DNA of 64,000 nucleotides, taken from Sandaracinus sp. GTDB lineage: Bacteria; Myxococcota_A; Polyangia; Polyangiales; Houyiibacteriaceae. Both the position numbers and the translations under genes were made by a program. Under the pieces are notes generated by a model. That model was not told the origin of the DNA and did no database searches. It worked only from the letters and a program-made list of their open reading frames with translations. Below are positions 56,276-64,000 of this stretch, piece after piece. The DNA lies in NCBI GenBank assembly GCA_020633125.1, contig JACKEH010000007.1, positions 100,834 through 164,833 on the forward strand. Reading direction: 5' to 3'. How positions within the stretch are numbered: the stretch's first letter is position 1; every line of letters begins with the position of its first letter.

Positions 56276-57184
56276 TCAGCGCTCGTCGCCTTCGAGCAGC
56301 CGTCGGTAGCTCTCGTAGCGCTCCGCCGAGATCACCCCCTCTTCCACCGCACGTTTGATCGCGCAGTCGGGCTCGCTGCGATGTCGGCAATCCCGAAAAC
56401 CGCACCCGCCGAGGAAGGGCCGCATCTCCACGAAACACGCGTCGAGCTGCTCGTCCGGAAGCTCCCAGACGCCGAGCTCACGAATGCCCGGCGTGTCCGC
56501 GACGTAGCCCTCACCCACCCGATGCAGGGTCGCGACACGCGTGGTGTGTCGCCCCTTGGTCGTGTGGTCGCTCGTCGCGCCGACCTTCAGCGCCAGGTCC
56601 GGATCGATCGCGTTCAGCAGGCTGCTCTTGCCGACACCGCTCGCCCCCGCGAACGCGCTGACGTGCCCGTCGATCCGCTCGCGCAAGCTCGCGATGCCGT
56701 CGCCCCGGTGCGCGCAGGTGTAGAGCACCGGATAGCCGAGCTTCGCGTAGGTCTCGAAGATCGCACGTTGCGCGTCGCTCTCGCGATCGAGCTTGTTCGC
56801 GACGATGACCGCGTCCAATCCGGCGTGCTCGGCGACCACCAAGAAGCGGTCGAGCATGCGCGGATGAAGCGGCGGATCGCCGAACGCGAAGACCGCGAAG
56901 AGCTGGTCGAGGTTCGCGACCAGCACGTCCTCGCGTCGCGCCTGCGCCGGATGCTGGCGGGAGAGCACCTGACGTCGCGGAAGCACCTCTTCGATGGTGC
57001 CGAGCCCCTCGTCGGAGCGCAGCACACGAACCCGGTCCCCGACCACGCACAGATCCGTGCGCTGCTTCTCCTTCTTGAGGCGGCCGCGCAGCTTGCACGT
57101 CCACAAACCGCGATCGGTGTCGACCTCGAAGAAGCCGGCCGTCGCCCTCAACACGATCCCTTCCGCGTGGATCTCTTCGCTCAC
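56276..57184 (-). CDS. rsgA: Ribosome small subunit GTPase RsgA
   Basis: A 302-residue circularly permuted GTPase that helps mature the 30S subunit. Domain order matches RsgA: OB fold (IVLRATAGFFEVDTDRGLW), then G4 VANKLD, G1 FAGASGVGKSSLLNAI, G3 VADTPGIRE, and the zinc site GGCGFRDCRHRSEPDCAIK. The switch region GRHTTRVATLHRV is present. GTG start. Lies on its own strand, convergent with the lipoprotein gene and followed upstream by a hydrolase gene. Confidence 0.95.
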   Translation of the reverse strand: MSEEIHAEGIVLRATAGFFEVDTDRGLWTCKLRGRLKKEKQRTDLCVVGDRVRVLRSDEGLGTIEEVLPRRQVLSRQHPAQARREDVLVANLDQLFAVFAFGDPPLHPRMLDRFLVVAEHAGLDAVIVANKLDRESDAQRAIFETYAKLGYPVLYTCAHRGDGIASLRERIDGHVSAFAGASGVGKSSLLNAIDPDLALKVGATSDHTTKGRHTTRVATLHRVGEGYVADTPGIRELGVWELPDEQLDACFVEMRPFLGGCGFRDCRHRSEPDCAIKRAVEEGVISAERYESYRRLLEGDER

Positions 57185-57283
57185 GGGGGCCGAGGTTGGC
57201 CACGACCCGCGTCCGGGGCAAGGCCCGTCGTGGTTCCGCCGTCATTTGCCGGCGATTCCCGGCAGACGACGGCCCGTCGGGCG

Positions 57284-58249
57284 TCAGTCGCCACGAAAGA
57301 ACGTCACGATCGCGTCGGCGCTCGCCGGAATCCACGCATGGCCGACCGCCGGATCGACCACGACCGAATGCACCACGCCCCGGCGCTCGAGCTCGTCCGC
57401 GTAGAGCCGCATGGTCGACGGCGGCACGATCGAATCGAGCCCACCGTGCAAGAAGAGGGTCGGCGGGTGGGTCGCCTCCAGCGTGGGCACCGAGCAGAAG
57501 CTGCCGGCACACGTCGCGTAGGACGCGCTCGCAATCGCGAGGCGACGAAACCGTCCTTCGTAGGCGAGGGCGACACGTGAGCTCATGTACCCGCCGCTCG
57601 AGAGCCCGGCGGCGTAGAGCACGTCGGCGTCCAGCGTGCCGAAGTCGCCGGCTTCGAGGGCCTCGAAGATCGCGAGCATCAACGCGTGGTCGGGCGAGCT
57701 CTCCCACGCGTAGTTCCACGGCGCGACGTTCGTGTTCCACGCACCGGCGCCGTCGTATTGCGCTTCGGGGGTGATCACCGCGAAGCCCGCCTCGAGCAAC
57801 GCGCGAATCACGTCGGCTTGGTAGTACGCACCGTACGCTCCGTCGCGCTCGCCTACCCAGGCGAGGCCGGCGGGCGACGCCGTGCCTTGAAAGAGCAGCA
57901 CCGCCGGAAAGCCACCCTCTGGAGGATCTCCGCTCGGCCATTGGAAGTGCACCGCGCGGTCGAGACCCGCGGCGCGAAGCACGAGGCTGCGCCGAACACA
58001 CGCGATGCGTTCCTCGCTCACCTCGCAGAGCGGCGTCGGACGCGAAGCGTCGAACGTCGCATCGGCGACCGCCGCGTCCACGACCTCGGCGTCTTCCGAT
58101 TCGGTAGCGCTCGCGTCGACGGGCCCCGCCTCGATCGCACCGTCGGTCCGCTCGACGAACGCGTCGAGGCCCGCGTCCGATCCCGCGCCGCCTCCGCCGC
58201 CACACGCGACGAGGACGAGCACCCCACACCCCACCATGCTCGTCCTCAT
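57284..58249 (-). CDS. Alpha/beta hydrolase lipoprotein, PHB-depolymerase-like
   Basis: A 321-residue lipoprotein; lipobox LVAC (GCGVLVLVACGG), then a ~45-residue Asp/Ala/Glu spacer. The hydrolase domain has the nucleophile elbow GLSSGGYMSSRVAL, the acidic residue in LHGGLDSIVPP, and the His in AVGHAWIP; an early oxyanion-like region is FPAVLLFQGTASPAG. It resembles poly(3-hydroxybutyrate) depolymerases and feruloyl esterases. It lies eight bases downstream of a phaC-like gene on the same strand, so a link to polyester turnover or secreted ester hydrolysis is plausible. Confidence 0.82.
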   Translation of the reverse strand: MRTSMVGCGVLVLVACGGGGGAGSDAGLDAFVERTDGAIEAGPVDASATESEDAEVVDAAVADATFDASRPTPLCEVSEERIACVRRSLVLRAAGLDRAVHFQWPSGDPPEGGFPAVLLFQGTASPAGLAWVGERDGAYGAYYQADVIRALLEAGFAVITPEAQYDGAGAWNTNVAPWNYAWESSPDHALMLAIFEALEAGDFGTLDADVLYAAGLSSGGYMSSRVALAYEGRFRRLAIASASYATCAGSFCSVPTLEATHPPTLFLHGGLDSIVPPSTMRLYADELERRGVVHSVVVDPAVGHAWIPASADAIVTFFRGD

Positions 58250-58256
58250 GCGTCCT

Positions 58257-59318
58257 TCACTCCGCGGCGCTGACCGCACGTAGCGCGCGATCCCGCGCGG
58301 CCCACCACGTCTCGAGCTTCGGCCAGAGCCGATCCTTCGCGCTCTCGCTCACCACCGCGGCGACGTGACCGCCCGGCAGATGCGTGTGCGTGATGTCGCG
58401 GCTTCCCGCGCGCTCCGCGAGCGGCACGGCGCTCTCCTTGGGGACGATGTAGTCGTGCTCGAACGAGAGCACGTGCAGCGGCATCGTGATGCCCTCGAGC
58501 CGCGCAGGCTTTCCGAGCAGCGTGAAGCGCCCGTTCACGAGCTGGTCCTCGCGGTAGAGCGCACGCACCCACGTCCGAAAGACCTCACCCGGAAGGTCGA
58601 CGTTGTCGTTCGCCCACTTCTCCTTCGCGAGAAAGGAGTCGAGGAAGTTGCCGTCGAACCCCCGCCCGGTGATGAGCTTGTCGGCGAGGAACGCGAGCTT
58701 GCTCGGCGTCAGCGTGGGGCGAAGCATCAAGAAGCTCGCCTGCAAGAGCGGCCACGGAACGTTGCCGAACGCGTCCACGAGCGAATCGGGATCGAACGCC
58801 GGCGAGCGGGTCCACGTCGCGAGGATTCCGTCGTCGGCGAAGGCCACCGGTGCCGCGAGCGTGGTCAACGACGCCACCCGCTCCGGAAACGCCGACGCAT
58901 GAATCGCCGCGAGCGTGCCGCCCATGCAGTACCCGAGCACGTGCGCCGCGGGCGCGTGGCTCGTCTCGGACGCCCGCCGCAACGCGCGCCCGAGGTAGCG
59001 ACCGACGACGTCGTCGAAGCTGAGGTGCCGATCTTCGGGTCCGGGCGTGCCCCAATCGACGACGTAGACGTCCCAGCCCTTCTCCGCGAGCCACTCGACG
59101 AGGCTCTTTCCGGGCAGGAGGTCGAGCACGTACCAGCGGTTGATCATCGAAGGGACGAGCACGAGCGGAAGCCGATGCGTCGGCGTGCGGCCGCTCGGCG
59201 CGGAGAAGCGCAGCAGCCGCCACTTGTTCTCGGAGTGCACCACGACGTGCGGCGTGCGCCCGACCTCGGGCGCCGGGTGACGCACGAGCTTCACGAGGTT
59301 GGTGATCGTCTTCAGCAT
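58257..59318 (-). CDS. phaC: PhaC-type polyhydroxyalkanoate synthase
   Basis: A 353-residue protein of the class III PHA synthase size. The lipase-like box is GYCMGGTLAA with the catalytic Cys; Asp lies in SFEHDYIVP and His in LPGGHVAAV. Earlier blocks VLVPSMINRWYVLDLLPGKS and DVYVVDWGTPG match the family. It polymerises 3-hydroxyacyl-CoA into storage polyester at granule surfaces. Class III enzymes need a PhaE partner; two small helical proteins in the same operon are candidates. Start MLKTITNL overlaps the stop of the upstream 55-residue frame by seven bases. Confidence 0.9.
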   Translation of the reverse strand: MLKTITNLVKLVRHPAPEVGRTPHVVVHSENKWRLLRFSAPSGRTPTHRLPLVLVPSMINRWYVLDLLPGKSLVEWLAEKGWDVYVVDWGTPGPEDRHLSFDDVVGRYLGRALRRASETSHAPAAHVLGYCMGGTLAAIHASAFPERVASLTTLAAPVAFADDGILATWTRSPAFDPDSLVDAFGNVPWPLLQASFLMLRPTLTPSKLAFLADKLITGRGFDGNFLDSFLAKEKWANDNVDLPGEVFRTWVRALYREDQLVNGRFTLLGKPARLEGITMPLHVLSFEHDYIVPKESAVPLAERAGSRDITHTHLPGGHVAAVVSESAKDRLWPKLETWWAARDRALRAVSAAE

Positions 59319-59475
59319 CGCGGCTCTCCCGAGCGTTGCGGCGGCTCCGTGCCTCGCGGTGCGGCGGCGTGCGGCGGCTCCGGCCTCGGATCGCGCGAAG
59401 ACATCGCTCGCTCCGCGACCGTCGTCGCCAGGTTGGCACGCGCGCGAACCCACGTCCGCACCTGCTCGCTCGCGG

Positions 59476-59479
<4 letters not shown>
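59312..59479 (-). CDS. Coupled 55-residue protein upstream of phaC
   Basis: A short frame beginning with GTG (TASEQVRTWVRARANLATT...). It overlaps the stop of the acyl-CoA synthetase gene as GTGA and the start of phaC by seven bases, so it is coupled at both ends like a real operon member. The first ~28 residues can form an amphipathic helix; the rest is Arg/Pro/Ala-rich and may be disordered. It could be a phasin-like or PhaE-like accessory peptide. Not in any family I recognise. Confidence 0.5.
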
Positions 59480-61211
<1,732 letters not shown>

Positions 61212-61212
<1 letters not shown>

Positions 61213-61514
61213 CACTTCCCCCTCTCCGCGTCGGCGAGGCGATCCTCCAGATCGAGCAGACGCGTCTGCAAGTCGTGCAGCGCGTGAAGCAGTCGCTCTT
61301 GGTCCTCGCGGTTGGAGAGCCCCACGCCACTCCACCATTGCGCGGCCAGATGCTTCTGCTGCGCCTGCAGCTTGTTCATCGCCGACAGCATTCCGCCGGC
61401 CGGCCCGAGCACGAAGGGCGACTTCATCCACGTCTCGAAGACGCCGGTCGACGCGTTCTCCCACGCGTCGAAGCTCTTCTTCCACAGGCTCCAACCGAGC
61501 TCGAAGGGGTTCAT
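61212..61514 (-). CDS. PhaE/phasin-like helical protein
   Basis: A 100-residue helical protein: ELGWSLWKKSFDAWENASTG, WMKSPFVLGPAGGMLSAMNK, then a coiled coil RLLHALHDLQTRLLDLEDRLAD. The pattern of aromatic-rich helices followed by a coiled coil resembles PhaE/PhaF-type or phasin granule proteins. It heads the operon leading to acyl-CoA synthetase and phaC, which supports a PHA role. It is shorter than classical PhaE (~350), so the assignment is tentative. Confidence 0.65.
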
Positions 61515-61526
61515 CGCTCTACTCCA

Positions 61527-62384
61527 TCACTCGAGAGAAAGACGCCGCAGCTCCGCCGCGGTCGTGAAATCCGGGTTCGTTTCGTCCAGACGCGAGGTCG
61601 CGCGCGCCACCTCGCCGAAGCACTCGAAGAGAAAGCTGGTCTGGCGCTGCGTCGTCGACGCACCGGCCGCAGGCTCCACCGTCACGCGCACGTCGACGCG
61701 CATCGCTTGGGTGAACGCCAAATCGGGAAGCTCGAGGCGCCCCGCCGACGCGACGCGCACCTCGTAGACGTCGCGCCCCGCGTAGGGCAGGCCACGGAAC
61801 GTGCCGCCCCGCACCTCGCCGACGCTCACGTGCTCGGAGCCCGGCTCGATCGGGAAACGGTAGAGCGCGACGGGCGCGCCGTAGATCAAGAGCGATTGCC
61901 CCTCGGGCGGGCTCTCGTCCGCGCTCGCGGTGCCGAGCAACGCGAGCGTGTTGTCGTCGTGGTGGTAGACGCCGAGCGTGCGCCCGCCGGCGTCGAGCGG
62001 CGTCACGAAGATCTCACCCCCGAGGCCGGCCGTGATCTCCGCGAAGGCGTCCGCGAACCAATGTTCTTCGAGCGCGCTCGCCGAGAGCCGCGCGAGCTGA
62101 TCGTCGGCGTAGTCGATCGAGAAGTCCCACACGCGGCGCTCGTCGATCACCGCGCCGACGAGGTCGACCCCGCGCTCGGTCCCCGAAGGGCTCACGAGCA
62201 GACCGACGCTGACACCGAGCGCCGGCGAGAGCTCCGTCGCGTCGATGCGTCCGTCGAGGTTCGGCACGCAATCGAGAGGCCCGGGATCGCCAGGACGGTA
62301 GGGCTCACGCATCGGAAAGGTCTGGTTGTCGCCGCAGCCGAGGCCCAGCGAGAGCAAGACGAGGAGCGAGAAGAAAGTGCGCAT
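61527..62384 (-). CDS. Lipoprotein of unknown function
   Basis: A 285-residue lipoprotein; lipobox LGLGC (SLLVLLSLGLGCGDN). The mature part begins with an EF-hand-like LDCVPNLDGRIDATEL stretch, then beta-rich sequence without known motif (VSVGLLVSPSGTERGVDLVG, YEVRVASAGRLELPD). GAGGAG lies just upstream of the ATG. Twelve bases from the PHA cluster on one side and nine from the last gene on the other, so it may be co-transcribed with the barrel-like protein upstream. Confidence 0.65.
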   Translation of the reverse strand: MRTFFSLLVLLSLGLGCGDNQTFPMREPYRPGDPGPLDCVPNLDGRIDATELSPALGVSVGLLVSPSGTERGVDLVGAVIDERRVWDFSIDYADDQLARLSASALEEHWFADAFAEITAGLGGEIFVTPLDAGGRTLGVYHHDDNTLALLGTASADESPPEGQSLLIYGAPVALYRFPIEPGSEHVSVGEVRGGTFRGLPYAGRDVYEVRVASAGRLELPDLAFTQAMRVDVRVTVEPAAGASTTQRQTSFLFECFGEVARATSRLDETNPDFTTAAELRRLSLE

Positions 62385-62393
62385 GTCGTCTCC

Positions 62394-64000
62394 TCAGAAT
62401 TGCAGACCGAGACGAGCCCGGAAGAGCTGGGCCGGCTTCGCGTTCAAGCCGAGCGTGGGGTTGTCGAAGCCCGCGAGCGGGAAGAGCACGGCGTATTCGA
62501 GCGAGAGGAGGAAGCCCTGCGTCGTCGCGTAGACGAGCGTGGGGTCGAGCTCGATGCCGAGACCCCGTTCGCCGGAGAGCGTGCTGCTCGGCTCGACCGC
62601 GAAGCTCGCGATCGCGGCGAGCTGCGCTTCGAGACGACCGGGCCCGAGGTCCGCGAGCCGCACCCGCCCGTGGGGCCGCACGTAGATCGCGTCGGTGACG
62701 GTGCCGATGATCTCGCGAAAGAGGATCCGGTCGACGCGGTAGTCCGAGTGAAAGCGGAAGTTGTCGACGCGGGTGTCGAAGGGCGCGTTCGCTTGCGGTC
62801 CGTCGAGGTCGCCGGGTTGGGGCGCGCTCGCCGTCGTGCCGCGATCGTTGCGGCCGTAGAGCGCGCCGAAGCCGGGCGCCGGGTCGCCGCTCGCGAAGCC
62901 CGCGTCGAGGCCGAGGCTCCAGGGCGAGGTGCCCGCGCCGACCCCGGGACCGAAGTCGCTCTCGAGCGCCGCACCGAACTGCGACGAGGTGTAGGCGTCG
63001 CGAAGCTCCACGCCCGCGAGCAGTGAGGGCTGGTCGATGCGTGCGTGAAGGTACGCCGCCTCGAGCTCGATGCGTGCCGTGGGAAGCGTCACCTTCAACC
63101 AGCCGTCGACCGCGGTCGCGCGAAAGCCGCGGTGCTGCGACTGCGCGCGCGTGAGCGGCACCGGGTTGGCGGCCGGCAGGTAGTCCGCCGGCACGTCGCG
63201 GTCTTGCCAGCGGTGCGAGACGTACGCGCCGTATTCGACGCTGATGCGGTTCGCGCGGGCGCGACGACGACGCGCGAGGTCGGTGTGAAAATCGAAGAAC
63301 GCGAAGGTGAAGGTGCGCACGTCGTCCGCGCGATCGAGACCCACCACGCGGTTCGGCGCGGCGCGATCCGTGGTCGGCCCGATCGAGGTCCAGTCGAAGG
63401 CCACGGCCCAGACATGGCCGAGGAGCGGCGTCACGAAGGCCACGCGATCCGCCGCGTCGCCACTGTCGCAATCGGAGCAATCGCCGCCGTTCGCGAGCAT
63501 GCCGAGGCCCCAATGGTTGCCCATGCGACCGACCGCGAACATGCCGAGCGGCGTCAGCACCTCGCCGTACGCGCGACGGACGACGAAGGGTTGGTTCGCC
63601 GGGCGCTGCGAGACCGCGACGCTCGGCACCCCGTCCGGCTGCGACCCGAGCGCGAGGTTGTCGAGCGCGTCGATGCGCAGCTTCACCGCCATGCCGGCCT
63701 TCGGCACCAGCAGCGCGAGGTCGGTGCGAAGACGGAAGTCCGCGTGGGTCAGCGTCTGCGCGTCGAGGTCCGAGAGCGGCACCGGGAAGATGGCTTCGCC
63801 GTTGGTCTGCGGGCCGCGGTCGAGGTCGAGGTTGGTCAGGGTCTCGAAGCGCGTGCGCATCGCCCCGTGAGAGACGACCTGCGTCTCCCGCGCGGCTTCG
63901 ATGTCGTTGCCGAGGTCGCGGAAGCCTTGCGCGCTCGCGCTCGCGACGAGGGTCGCCCACACGACCAGAGCGAGTACCCCCGGTCGTAAGTTCGTTCCGC
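62394..64000 (-). CDS. Outer-membrane barrel-like protein (TIGR04551-like), start outside window
   Basis: About 535 residues visible. Near the right edge the frame shows a signal-peptide core (VLALVVWATLVASASAQG), and no good start lies inside the window, so the gene begins beyond base 64000. The mature protein is beta-rich with many amphipathic strands (FRLRTDLALLVPKAGMAVKLRI, GFLLSLEYAVLFPLAG) and ends KPAQLFRARLGLQF, a typical barrel C-terminus. It resembles the myxobacterial TIGR04551 family (from memory). Two close Cys lie in GGDCSDCDSG. Role unknown. Confidence 0.7.
   Translation of the reverse strand, partial: GTNLRPGVLALVVWATLVASASAQGFRDLGNDIEAARETQVVSHGAMRTRFETLTNLDLDRGPQTNGEAIFPVPLSDLDAQTLTHADFRLRTDLALLVPKAGMAVKLRIDALDNLALGSQPDGVPSVAVSQRPANQPFVVRRAYGEVLTPLGMFAVGRMGNHWGLGMLANGGDCSDCDSGDAADRVAFVTPLLGHVWAVAFDWTSIGPTTDRAAPNRVVGLDRADDVRTFTFAFFDFHTDLARRRRARANRISVEYGAYVSHRWQDRDVPADYLPAANPVPLTRAQSQHRGFRATAVDGWLKVTLPTARIELEAAYLHARIDQPSLLAGVELRDAYTSSQFGAALESDFGPGVGAGTSPWSLGLDAGFASGDPAPGFGALYGRNDRGTTASAPQPGDLDGPQANAPFDTRVDNFRFHSDYRVDRILFREIIGTVTDAIYVRPHGRVRLADLGPGRLEAQLAAIASFAVEPSSTLSGERGLGIELDPTLVYATTQGFLLSLEYAVLFPLAGFDNPTLGLNAKPAQLFRARLGLQF

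Overview
The window is very GC-rich and densely coded. Its gene content points to a myxobacterium (phylum Myxococcota), most likely in or near the Sandaracinaceae/Polyangiales. The reasons are four Ser/Thr protein kinases in 64 kb, an AgmX/PglI-type protein, many lipoproteins whose first ~60 residues are Asp-Ala-Gly rich, RCC1- and WG-repeat proteins, and many short unknown secreted or outer-membrane proteins. This is an inference from gene style; no rRNA or tRNA gene was found to confirm it.

Layout. 1-9.2 kb: the 3' part of a dnaK, a 41-bp tandem repeat array, an M14 metallopeptidase, a dienelactone hydrolase, then a leftward four-gene operon with 4-base overlaps at every junction (PEGA-tailed Ser/Thr kinase, LivK-like binding lipoprotein, small lipoprotein, TPR protein). 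9.3-26 kb: acyl-CoA dehydrogenase, an unknown lipoprotein, argS, a 746-residue lipoprotein, an SRPBCC-ArsR pair, an AgmX-like protein, a WG-repeat protein, a trypsin-like protease with a barrel-like tail, and two SCP2-like proteins. 26-31.3 kb: cysS, a DUF4388/J-domain protein and a PQQ-type propeller. 31.4-41 kb: radC, then the conserved rpmH-rnpA-yidC-jag block, a kinase, a receiver/TPR pair, rsmG with a lipoprotein, and another kinase. 41-50.6 kb: a triple DsbA-like oxidoreductase, an RCC1 lipoprotein, glmU, and a divergent pair made of a putative HPt-receiver protein and a kinase-receiver fusion. 50.6-56.3 kb: a small membrane protein between long inverted repeats, a lipoprotein, a barrel protein, a LysR/NADP-reductase divergent pair and a repeat-rich lipoprotein. 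56.3-64 kb: rsgA, a hydrolase lipoprotein, a polyhydroxyalkanoate (PHA) synthase cluster, and two surface proteins running off the right edge.

Housekeeping genes (argS, cysS, rpmH, rnpA, yidC, jag, rsmG, glmU, rsgA, radC) are interleaved with signalling and envelope genes, so this looks like core chromosome rather than a genomic island. No transposase, integrase, CRISPR array or phage gene was recognised. The mobile-looking signal is limited to non-coding repeats: the 41-bp array, a dispersed ~155-bp hairpin-rich element in three copies, and a ~210-bp inverted-repeat pair.

Six otherwise well-conserved genes are broken by one-base shifts, mostly in short G/C runs. I treat these as probable sequencing or assembly errors and annotate each gene as one unit, stating where each shift lies.
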